A stretch of 5,079 nt of DNA, from assembly GCA_937870805.1 (NCBI GenBank), contig CALMZT010000197.1, positions 1 through 5,079 on the forward strand, written 5' to 3'. The notes under the pieces were generated by a model that saw nothing but the letters and a program-made list of their open reading frames with translations, made no database searches and was not told where the DNA came from. The translations under genes and the position numbers were made by a program. The stretch comes from an uncultured Chloroflexota bacterium (GTDB lineage: Bacteria > Chloroflexota > Anaerolineae > Aggregatilineales > Phototrophicaceae). This document shows, in pieces, positions 1 through 4,793 of the stretch (positions are counted from its first letter, which is position 1; each line of letters opens with the position of its first letter).

Positions 1-127
1 CGCGCCCAGTTTTCCCGTCCGTGATGATGGTGACTTCTTCCCCGTCACCCCCTTCTGAACACCGCTCATTCAGTTGTTCTTGAGTGGTGTTGTAAGAGAG
101 ATTGCCAACATACAACTTCTTAGCCAT
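1..127 (-). CDS. RRM-domain RNA-binding protein, N-terminal part (cut by window edge)
   Basis: The 42 visible residues open with MAKKLYVGNLSY, almost identical to the complete paralogue at 418-783; only D13N and Q20N differ in the first 20 residues. LYVGNL at residues 5-10 is the RNP2 motif of an RNA recognition motif, so the protein should bind single-stranded RNA in the cytoplasm. RNP1 and any glycine-rich tail lie outside the window. ATG at 125-127 is preceded by AGGAG with a 6-nt spacer, the same as in the paralogue, which fixes the start. Residues 22-29 are odd: positions that are L, F and V in the paralogue (and hydrophobic in RRM cores) are R, C and G here, each explicable by a T-to-G change. 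The gene may be decaying, or this edge may carry base errors. It lies downstream of, and in the same direction as, the other RRM gene, with its own leader between them. Confidence 0.8.
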   Translation of the reverse strand, partial: MAKKLYVGNLSYNTTQEQLNERCSEGGDGEEVTIITDGKTGR

Positions 128-296
128 GAAATACTCCTGTTGAGTAGATGAGCGAGAACACAGGGAAGTTGACGTGGCAAGAACGTGGAAGCGACTGAAT
201 ATGAACTCAGGAGCAGCACCTTAGCCGGGAGTCGTTTCAAACCCTGCTTAAGATACATTGTTATACAATTTTCAATATTTGTATATAGGCAGTTTT
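128..296 (-). promoter_or_regulatory. Long leader/promoter region of the first RRM gene
   Basis: At the distal end lies TTGTATATAGGCAGTTT (plus strand 279-295), identical to a 17-mer at the same relative place before the paralogue. On the coding strand it reads AAACTGCCTATATACAA and contains a TATATA that could serve as a -10 box; no matching -35 is conserved. The region after it is about 150 nt. CTCCTG (coding strand, 213-208) is an exact complement of the Shine-Dalgarno CAGGAG (139-134), giving a 6-bp helix across 68 nt that would hide the ribosome binding site. Long leaders with start-site sequestration fit cold-inducible RNA-binding genes, but that role is inferred. Confidence 0.45.
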
Positions 297-351
297 CCCG
301 TAGACGAAGGGTTCTACTGGTGTTGTAAGGGTCAAAACGGCAAGTTAACGC

Positions 352-385
352 AAAAGCAGCGCACGACATTTCTGCCCTGCGCTGC
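352..385 (-). terminator. Rho-independent terminator of the complete RRM gene
   Basis: On the minus strand a perfect 8-bp stem GCAGCGCA / TGCGCTGC (385-378 with 363-356) encloses a 14-nt loop and is followed at once by TTTT. It lies about 30 nt past the stop codon of the RRM gene at 418, where a terminator is expected. The T-run is short, so efficiency may be moderate. It separates the complete RRM gene from the leader of the next RRM gene. Confidence 0.7.
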
Positions 386-417
386 CTGATGGGGTTGCTG
401 CTTAAACGGGTGAGCGA

Positions 418-783
418 TTAATAGCGATCACGGCGACCACCGCCGCTGTTGCCGCCACGATTATCACGGCGACCACCGCCACCGTAACCACCGCTGCTGC
501 TGCCGCCACCGTAACCACCGCCGCCCGAACGTTCTTCACGGGGACGTGCTTCGTTGACGGTCAGGGTACGGTTATCCAGCGTCGTGCCGTTGAAGCGCTT
601 AATCGCTTCACGTGCGCCTTCTTCGGTTGCCATCTCGACAAAACCAAAGCCCTTCGCGCGACCTGTTTCACGGTCTGTAATGAGCGCAATTTCTTGCACT
701 TCACCAGCCTGCGAAAACAGTTCCTGTAGTTGTTCCTGGGTCGTGTCGTAAGACAGATTACCGACGTACAATTTCTTAGCCAT
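418..783 (-). CDS. Glycine-rich single-RRM RNA-binding protein
   Basis: This 121-residue protein has one RNA recognition motif (about residues 3-80) with RNP2 LYVGNL at 5-10 and RNP1 KGFGFVEM at 44-51. The aromatic residues Y6, F46 and F48 that stack on RNA bases are all present. Residues 86-121 form a low-complexity tail rich in Gly, Ser, Tyr and Arg (GGYGGG and RRD/RRDRY patterns). This is the layout of the small Rbp/GRP-type proteins of cyanobacteria and other bacteria, usually cytoplasmic and often cold-induced; they bind RNA and may act as chaperones. Length is normal for the family. ATG at 781-783 follows AGGAG with a 6-nt spacer. A truncated paralogue lies downstream, so this is a tandem pair, each copy with its own leader. 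RNA targets cannot be read from the sequence. The family call is secure. Confidence 0.93.
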   Translation of the reverse strand: MAKKLYVGNLSYDTTQEQLQELFSQAGEVQEIALITDRETGRAKGFGFVEMATEEGAREAIKRFNGTTLDNRTLTVNEARPREERSGGGGYGGGSSSGGYGGGGRRDNRGGNSGGGRRDRY

Positions 784-962
784 GACATACTCCTGTATGT
801 ATCAAATTAAATAAGTCAGCACAGCCTGAGTGATGTAGCAAATACGCAGAACGGCTGATTGTGATAAACACAGGAGCGAAATCTGCGGAATTAAGCGGAG
901 TCAGTTCATACTTTGCTGAGGGTATTATGACATAGAACGTGACGGTTGTATATAGGCAGTTT
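784..962 (-). promoter_or_regulatory. Long leader/promoter region of the complete RRM gene
   Basis: It carries the second copy of the 17-mer TTGTATATAGGCAGTTT (plus 946-962), identical to the copy upstream of the paralogue. On the coding strand TATATA could be a -10 box, with TTCACC 17 nt upstream as a 4-of-6 match to a -35; that -35 would lie within the upstream DUF1684 remnant. The coding-strand CTCCTGT (876-870) is complementary to ACAGGAG over the Shine-Dalgarno (796-790). With a following G.U and one more A-U pair, the helix reaches 9 bp across about 73 nt. Apart from this and a short common stretch around CTCCTG, the two leaders have diverged, which makes the shared parts notable. Promoter function is inferred. 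Confidence 0.45.
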
Positions 963-1053
963 ACGCGCGGCGGTGAATTGCTCGGTCTGCTTTGCCCTGC
1001 GGCATCTTGTCGCCCGCGCGAATAACAACTTTCAGGCGGTTTTCAGCGGGGAG
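961..1053 (-). pseudogene. 3' fragment of a DUF1684 gene (repeat copy A)
   Basis: Read on the minus strand, this short open stretch encodes PAENRLKVVIRAGDKMPQG followed by an unrelated tail and a TAA at 963-961. It matches the C-terminus of the intact DUF1684 protein upstream (PAENRLKVAIKAGEKMPQG) at 16 of 19 positions. At DNA level 992-1050 aligns without gaps to 2313-2371 with about 9 mismatches. There is no start codon and no N-terminal part, so it cannot make a DUF1684 protein. It starts about 11 nt after the Uma2 stop codon and runs into the upstream element of the RRM gene. Most changes are conservative or silent, suggesting descent from a functional coding sequence. Confidence 0.75.
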
Positions 1054-1063
1054 TATGTAACGC

Positions 1064-1639
1064 TTACGATGGGAAAATGTCGCGCACAGCGATCTTGAAT
1101 TCGGCTAGTACATCACCGCCGTCAAGTGTGTCATCAACGGTGTACGTCTTTGCGCCTGCTTTGGTATGCACGACAATGGTTTGCGAGTCGGGATAAATGA
1201 TCCATACCAACCGTGTACCATAGCGCAGGTAGTTGAGGACTTTGTTGTGAATGACAATAGCATCATTGCCCGGTGACATCACTTCGACGGCGAGGTCAGG
1301 TGCGAACGGCACATAGCCTGACGCGAAGGGTTTGGGCGCGCGTTCCAGCGTCACGAAGGCGATATCAGGGCATTGAACGGTGTCTTTGCCGTCGGGGTTC
1401 TTGAACAGCACATAACACGTTTCGGCGGCTGTCATGCGCCCCAGTTTGTGTTCTGCGACAAAATTGCCGATCAAGCGTCCAGTTTGATGTGTAACTTCGC
1501 CGTGTTCGCCACCTGTTCCGCCTGCCATATCGTGAATGACTCCCTCGATGAGTTCCCAACGTTTGTCGGCGTTTTCAGGGCGTTGCAACAGTTCCCAAAA
1601 TTCGTCGGCGCTGATGAATTTTTGCTGTTCAGCAAGCAT
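1064..1639 (-). CDS. Uma2 family endonuclease-like protein (DUF820)
   Basis: The 191-residue protein shows the ordered signature of the Uma2/DUF820 family, a PD-(D/E)XK nuclease fold: WELIEG at 28-33, PDIAFV at 91-96, PDLAVEVMSP at 114-123, K133 in the following helix, and VWIIYPD at 145-151. D115 and E119 are the likely metal-binding acidic residues. Length matches the family (about 180-200). The family is abundant and highly variable in copy number in Chloroflexota and cyanobacteria; its biological target is not settled, so nuclease activity is predicted from the fold. It has no signal peptide or membrane segment. ATG at 1637-1639 is the first usable start because an in-frame TAA lies just upstream; GGGGA sits about 6 nt before it. 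It is bracketed by two DUF1684-derived repeat copies and has a perfect -10 hexamer upstream, so it is probably a separate transcription unit. Confidence 0.88.
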   Translation of the reverse strand: MLAEQQKFISADEFWELLQRPENADKRWELIEGVIHDMAGGTGGEHGEVTHQTGRLIGNFVAEHKLGRMTAAETCYVLFKNPDGKDTVQCPDIAFVTLERAPKPFASGYVPFAPDLAVEVMSPGNDAIVIHNKVLNYLRYGTRLVWIIYPDSQTIVVHTKAGAKTYTVDDTLDGGDVLAEFKIAVRDIFPS

Positions 1640-1674
1640 CCTTATTCCCCAATCACCTCTAACGCTTGTGATTA

Positions 1675-1710
1675 CTTCCTATTATACGTCACTTGAGACT
1701 ACTTCACCCC
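1675..1710 (-). promoter_or_regulatory. Probable promoter of the Uma2 gene
   Basis: The coding strand has a perfect TATAAT (1686-1681), about 40 nt upstream of the Uma2 ATG. No good -35 is visible; GGTGAA with a 16-nt spacer is the best weak match. Transcription would start near 1674, leaving a leader of roughly 35 nt that contains the ribosome binding site. It lies directly downstream of repeat copy B. Confidence 0.4.
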
Positions 1711-1754
1711 ACTCACCCTGCGGCATCTTCTCGCCACTTTCAAAAGGTTTCGGC
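1701..1754 (-). repeat. Degenerate DUF1684 3'-end repeat (copy B)
   Basis: This stretch shares CCCTGCGGCATCTTCTCGCC (plus strand 1716-1735) exactly with the 3' end of the intact DUF1684 gene. After a 13-bp gap in this copy it continues with ACTTTCA and then a weaker match through CGGC. The missing 13 bases lie between two CGCC tetranucleotides in the intact gene, as expected for a slippage deletion. On the minus strand it still reads GEKMPQGEW, matching GEKMPQGKW of DUF1684, but the upstream residues are out of frame because of the deletion. It lies about 22 nt after the DUF2442 stop codon and just upstream of the Uma2 promoter. Confidence 0.7.
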
Positions 1755-1776
1755 GCAGAACGTATAAATCTACTTT

Positions 1777-2040
1777 TCAAGGAGCAAGCAGCGTTTTCTT
1801 GTCGGATAGACGAGGTGGCATTCCCTTCACCATTTCCTCAACATCTAGTCCGTCGTCCAAATCAGGAAAATATACACTTAGCTCGTACATCTCGACATTG
1901 GCACGCTGTTCTGGAGTTGCCTGTGCAAGCCAGGGATGCCAATCCAAAGGATTACCGATGACGCGACCATCTTCCAGCCAAAGGTAAACTTTGTCCTCTT
2001 TAAACTCCACAGCCATAACCTGATTGTTGCTATTCGTCAT
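1777..2040 (-). CDS. DUF2442 domain protein (partner of DUF4160)
   Basis: The 87-residue product fits DUF2442: a short beta-rich N-terminus (VMAVEFKEDKVYLWLEDGRV), then the characteristic LDWHPWLAQATPEQRANVEMY block at 32-52 and the acidic FPDLDDGLDVEEMVKG block at 58-73. I place the start at ATG 2038-2040, because AGGAGG lies 6 nt upstream and this start overlaps the end of the DUF4160 gene by 11 nt, typical of translational coupling. A longer in-frame ATG at 2082 lies deep inside DUF4160, has no comparable ribosome site and would add a residue run unlike the family. DUF2442 genes are commonly found beside DUF4160 genes. The pair is often suspected to be toxin-antitoxin-like, but I know of no mechanism that would let me assign roles. 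It is small, soluble and acidic. Confidence 0.85.
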   Translation of the reverse strand: MTNSNNQVMAVEFKEDKVYLWLEDGRVIGNPLDWHPWLAQATPEQRANVEMYELSVYFPDLDDGLDVEEMVKGMPPRLSDKKTLLAP

Positions 2041-2287
2041 CTGATTCCTCCTGCTCAGGCGGATACAATTTATTCCATTCAATAAGCAGAAATTCTTGGT
2101 GCTTACGGATGATCTCTATAATTTTACTCTGTTCGCCCGCATTGAAGCCACCTGTACGCTCGAATTCGATGGGTTGAAGTCGAACTTTTGCCAATTTACC
2201 CTCACGCCGAATGTGAACATGTGCTGGTGGGTGATCTGAAGTAAACATAATGAATTGATAGCCGCTTTCGCGCAAAACTGTTGGCAT
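2030..2287 (-). CDS. DUF4160 domain protein
   Basis: The 85-residue protein begins MPTVLRESGYQFIMFTSDHPPAHVHIRREGKLAKVRL, matching the DUF4160 signature: MPT(I/V)LR start, aromatic strand, then a PPHVHV-type motif (here PPAHVHI at 20-26) and AKVRL. The C-terminal half (GGFNAGEQSKIIEIIRKHQEFLLIEWNKLYP) carries the usual helix ending in a W-N pair. Full length for the family. The histidines at 23 and 25 are the most conserved polar residues and the best candidates for a functional site, which is inferred. The ATG lies 6 nt after the DUF1684 stop, with AAGGGA about 9 nt upstream, and the 3' end overlaps DUF2442. It is therefore the middle gene of a tight three-gene operon. Its biochemical role is unknown; with DUF2442 it may form a toxin-antitoxin-like pair. 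Confidence 0.88.
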   Translation of the reverse strand: MPTVLRESGYQFIMFTSDHPPAHVHIRREGKLAKVRLQPIEFERTGGFNAGEQSKIIEIIRKHQEFLLIEWNKLYPPEQEESDDE

Positions 2288-2293
2288 GAGAGA

Positions 2294-2824
2294 TTATCCC
2301 TTCTGGACCCACTTGCCCTGCGGCATCTTCTCGCCCGCTTTAATCGCCACTTTCAGGCGGTTTTCGGCAGGCGTGATGGGGCATGACCAGCCATCGCCAT
2401 ATACACAGGTGGGATTGTATGCCTGGTTGAAGTCGATATGGAATTTGCCGTCGCCAACCTCTTCAGGGTCGATGTAGCGTCCCGCGCCGTAGGTGTCGCC
2501 GTCGGCGTTGGAGTCCACGAACGGCAGGAAAAAGCCATGTGGTGTCTCGTAGATCGTTAGTCGCTGTTCTTCACCATCGACGTTGAAGCGAATTTCACCG
2601 TAGCGCGTATAGGTGCGGATGTCGCCTGTGCTCGTCTGGATTTTCACAGGCGTTTGCTCGTCAAAGGGTGTCACGTCCACGATGAAGTCAAGGTCGGGAT
2701 TAGGTTCAAAATAGCGCAAACCGTCGAATTTAGCACGCTGTTCGGGCGTCAGCGGCGACTGCGGATGGCGCTTGAAGAAGTCGTCTTTTTCACGACGCGC
2801 GGTGAGTAGGGCGTTGTCATTCAT
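2294..2824 (-). CDS. DUF1684 domain-containing protein
   Basis: The 176-residue protein is a complete DUF1684 member. Visible signatures are REKDDFFKRHPQSPL at 11-25, GLRYFEPN at 35-42, the glycine-rich block PFVDSNADGDTYGAGRYID at 101-119, DFNQAYNPTC at 131-140, and CPITPAENRLKVAIKAGEK at 148-166. The two cysteines C140 and C148 and the DFN/YNP motif are family hallmarks; the biochemical function is not known to me. No signal peptide or membrane segment is seen, so it is probably cytoplasmic. The ATG at 2822-2824 has GAGG about 9 nt upstream. It is the first gene of a cluster with DUF4160 (6-nt gap) and DUF2442. Its last ~60 bases exist in two further partial copies downstream, so its 3' end seems to have taken part in rearrangement. 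Confidence 0.88.
   Translation of the reverse strand: MNDNALLTARREKDDFFKRHPQSPLTPEQRAKFDGLRYFEPNPDLDFIVDVTPFDEQTPVKIQTSTGDIRTYTRYGEIRFNVDGEEQRLTIYETPHGFFLPFVDSNADGDTYGAGRYIDPEEVGDGKFHIDFNQAYNPTCVYGDGWSCPITPAENRLKVAIKAGEKMPQGKWVQKG
2301..2371 (-). repeat. DUF1684 3'-end repeat, parental copy C (inside the gene)
   Basis: This is the intact source-like copy of the repeat, encoding PAENRLKVAIKAGEKMPQGKW and the last residues of DUF1684. Copy A (992-1050) aligns to 2313-2371 without gaps. Copy B (1701-1754) aligns from 2301 with a 13-bp deletion. All three share one orientation. Its coding ends CCTGC and GCAGG are inverted, but copy A does not keep this, so I see no conserved recombination-site structure. 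Confidence 0.75.
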
Positions 2825-2968
2825 GTGCAGAGTCCTCAGTATTCAGTAAACCGTTCATAGTGTGATTGACGCGCGCGGCAGCACGTTCTTACCTAATGTC
2901 CAGGATGGTGCTAGCTGCGTTACAATCGGCACTCTATAGTTGAGAAATTATAGATGAGGGGGATGAAC
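2825..2968. promoter_or_regulatory. Divergent intergenic region between DUF1684 and the decarboxylase
   Basis: This region must hold start signals for both flanking genes. For the decarboxylase, TATAGT at 2935-2940 is the best -10 candidate, about 30 nt before the ATG, with no convincing -35. GAGGGGG at 2956-2962 is a clear ribosome binding site for the ATG at 2969. For the DUF1684 side no good sigma-70 pair is visible. GAGTCCTCAGTATTCAGT at 2830-2847 overlaps the DUF1684 ribosome site and resembles a repeat at 4582-4599 (16 of 18 bases). Confidence 0.35.
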
Positions 2969-4408
2969 ATGAGCGTTGATCTATCGCCTGAAGAATTCCG
3001 CAGCTTAGGCTACCGCGTGATTGACCTGCTTGCCGAACGTTTGGGACAGATGCGCGCCATGCCTGTGCGCCAGCCTGTGCCGCTTGATCTGCGCGCGTCG
3101 CTGATGCATCAAGCGCTGCCGAGCGAAGGCACTGATCCCGCACAGTTGATTGATCGCGTGGTCGAGGATGTGCTGGCGTATCCGATGGGCAACAACAGCC
3201 CGCGCTTCTTCGCGTGGGTCAATTCGCCCTCTGCGCCGCTGGCGTGGCTGGCGGATTTGCTGGCGGCGGCGCACAATTCAAGCGTGGCGGGTAGCGATCA
3301 CGCGGCAACCTACGTTGAACATGGGCTGCTGAACTGGCTGAAAACCATCATGGGCTTCCCCGCGGAGAGTATGGCGCTGCTTACCAGCGGTGGCAGCGTT
3401 GCCAATCTGATAGGCTTGGCGGTGATGCGTCACGTCAAAACCGATGGCAACATACGCGGCGCAGGCTTCAGCGGCGAATCCGCACCGATGGTCGTCTATA
3501 CCTCGACACAGGGGCATAGCTGCATCATCAAAGCGGTAGAACTGCTGGGCATCGGCAGCGACAATCTGCGTAAAATCCCCACTGACGCTGATTATCGCAT
3601 CGACATGACGAAACTGCGCGCGCAAATTGCCGCCGATAGAGCCGCTGGACTACGCCCCGTCTGTATCGCCGCCAGCGCAGGCACGGTGAACACAGGCGCA
3701 ATCGACCCACTGGATGAAATTGCCGATTTGTGCGCCGAAGAAGGCTTGTGGTTTCATGTGGATGGCGCGTATGGCGGCTTGGGTATTCTGGCGGAGCAGA
3801 CGGCGGGCTTGTTCAAAGGTATCGAGCGCGCGGACAGCCTTGCCGTTGACCCGCACAAATGGATGTACGTACCTGTGGAATGCGGCTGCGTGTTCGTGCG
3901 CGATGCGCAGGCAATGCGCGATACGTTCAGCGTCGTGCCGCCGTATCTGCGCGATGACCGTGCGCTGCCCTGGTTTGCCGAGTTCGGCATTCAGCAGACG
4001 CGCGGTTTCAAAGCGCTCAAGCTGTGGCTGGTGATGCAACAGATCGGTGAAAAAGGCTATCGCGAACTCATCAGCCACGACATTACGATGGCACGCTACC
4101 TGCAAGACAAAATCCGCGCGCGGGCTGATTTCCAACTGATTGCGACAGGACCGTTGAGCGTGACATGCTTCCGCTATGCGCCGCAAGAGGTGGAAGATGT
4201 TGTTGCGCTGAACAAGCGGCTGATCGAACGGGTGCAAGCAGAAGGGCAGGCGTTCCTCACAGGCACTGAACTCGATGGGCAGTATGCGCTGCGGGCGTGC
4301 GTCGTCAACTTCCGCACGACGGAAGCCGATGTGGATAGGCTGTTGGACATCATCGCGGACGCCGGACAACGGACGATCAACGAGCAACTTTCGACGGTGA
4401 GCAAATAG
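2969..4408 (+). CDS. PLP-dependent aromatic-L-amino-acid decarboxylase-like protein (group II)
   Basis: The 479-residue protein is a full-length group II pyridoxal-phosphate decarboxylase, related to aromatic L-amino acid (DOPA/tyrosine/tryptophan-type) decarboxylases, which release CO2 to give the amine. Domains in order: N-terminal helices with SPEEFRSLGYRVIDLLAERL; NSPRFFAWVNSPS at 75-87 in the substrate region; TSGGS at 139-143 for phosphate binding; H183 in QGHSC, stacking on PLP; D265 in HVDGAYGG, binding the pyridine nitrogen; K297 in DPHKWMY, the Schiff-base lysine; Y326 in PPYL, equivalent by motif spacing to the catalytic tyrosine of animal DOPA decarboxylase; and RGFKALKLW at 345-353. 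Y326 and H183 being intact favours decarboxylase over aldehyde-synthase activity. The substrate cannot be fixed. ATG 2969 is chosen because GAGGGGG lies 6 nt upstream; ATGs at 2954 and 2963 lack a site. It stands alone on its strand. Confidence 0.93.
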   Translation: MSVDLSPEEFRSLGYRVIDLLAERLGQMRAMPVRQPVPLDLRASLMHQALPSEGTDPAQLIDRVVEDVLAYPMGNNSPRFFAWVNSPSAPLAWLADLLAAAHNSSVAGSDHAATYVEHGLLNWLKTIMGFPAESMALLTSGGSVANLIGLAVMRHVKTDGNIRGAGFSGESAPMVVYTSTQGHSCIIKAVELLGIGSDNLRKIPTDADYRIDMTKLRAQIAADRAAGLRPVCIAASAGTVNTGAIDPLDEIADLCAEEGLWFHVDGAYGGLGILAEQTAGLFKGIERADSLAVDPHKWMYVPVECGCVFVRDAQAMRDTFSVVPPYLRDDRALPWFAEFGIQQTRGFKALKLWLVMQQIGEKGYRELISHDITMARYLQDKIRARADFQLIATGPLSVTCFRYAPQEVEDVVALNKRLIERVQAEGQAFLTGTELDGQYALRACVVNFRTTEADVDRLLDIIADAGQRTINEQLSTVSK

Positions 4409-4424
4409 CGCGAAAACCATTGTT

Positions 4425-4463
4425 CTCTGTAAAACAGGGGCAAGGCAGAGTATTGTTTCATTT
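4425..4463 (+). terminator. Weak possible terminator after the decarboxylase
   Basis: CTCTG (4425-4429) and CAGAG (4446-4450) can pair around a 16-nt loop and are followed by TATTGTTTCATTT. The stem is only 5 bp and the tail is not a clean T-run. A second possibility is AGTTGGT (4478-4484) with ACCAACT (4523-4529), but no T-run follows it. Confidence 0.25.
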
Positions 4464-4581
4464 GGCTGTTGGCTAAGAGTTGGTCTCTGAGGCTAAAAGG
4501 CTGAAAACAACGTTAAGGGCTAACCAACTTCTAACCTGAACGTAAGATGTAAGCCGAAAAAGCAGTGAGATTACAGCGTAG

Positions 4582-4614
4582 GAGTCTTCAGTTTTCAGTT
4601 GACAGTTGTCAGTC
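4582..4614. repeat. TCAGT-type short repeat block
   Basis: TTCAG or a close variant recurs every 7-8 bases (TTCAGTT, TTCAGTTGA, CAGTTGTCAGTC), and the block includes the small palindrome TGACAGTTGTCA. Its first 18 bases match 2830-2847 at 16 positions, so a related unit lies upstream of the decarboxylase as well. Such CAGT-rich intergenic runs look like dispersed repeats; function unknown. Confidence 0.5.
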
Positions 4615-4710
4615 AATGCGATAGGTGAAGCCATCAGTGTTACCTCATCGTGTGCGTTATCGCAGCATAGTCATCATGAACCAACGCTCGCCAAAAGCAA
4701 TCAAAATCTG

Positions 4711-4740
4711 AACCGCAAAGGCGCAAAGGACGCAAAGAGG
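4711..4740. repeat. GCAAAG triple repeat
   Basis: GCAAAG occurs three times with 8-9 base spacing in an AACC(GCAAAGG) type unit. The word pattern 'AACCGCAAAGNCGCAAAGG' is one I recognise as recurring between genes in unrelated environmental bacterial genomes, but I cannot verify that here. No coding role is evident. Confidence 0.55.
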
Positions 4741-4793
4741 TTCATTTTCAGGATAGCATAGAACGGGCTGTATTTGAGTTTCGATTGGAACTT

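Larger units (their letters stand above)
4409..4793. other. Non-coding stretch with short repeats
   Basis: I see no coding region here: the open frames are short and either antisense to the decarboxylase end or without family resemblance. It contains the weak terminator candidates, a TCAGT-type repeat block and a GCAAAG-type repeat block (listed separately). The remainder is AT-richer than the coding regions and shows nothing else I can name. Confidence 0.6.

Noticed and set aside
70..369. Minus-strand open frame of 99 codons spanning the first RRM leader, including a possible leader peptide
   Set aside because: It covers the leader and the RRM start in another frame, has no counterpart before the paralogue and shows no recognisable domain.
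424..530. GCC/ACC-rich tandem pattern
   Set aside because: It is the codon repeat of the glycine-rich tail of the RRM protein, not an independent repeat element.
1536..1961. Plus-strand open frame of 141 codons across the Uma2 and DUF2442 genes
   Set aside because: It is antisense to two supported genes and crosses their intergenic gap; composition looks random.
2041..2082. Longer start for DUF2442 at 2082
   Set aside because: It lacks a ribosome binding site, lies deep inside DUF4160 and adds residues unlike the family; the ATG at 2040 has AGGAGG at ideal spacing.
2954..2968. Earlier starts for the decarboxylase at 2954 and 2963
   Set aside because: The GAGGGGG ribosome site falls inside or too close to them and is well placed only for ATG 2969.
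3650..4420. Long minus-strand open frame (256 codons) opposite the decarboxylase
   Set aside because: It is antisense to a well-supported catalytic gene, rich in R, H and Q as expected for a shadow frame, and resembles no family.
4409..4740. CRISPR array from the repeated short words
   Set aside because: The repeats are only 6-8 bases with no spacers of constant length.
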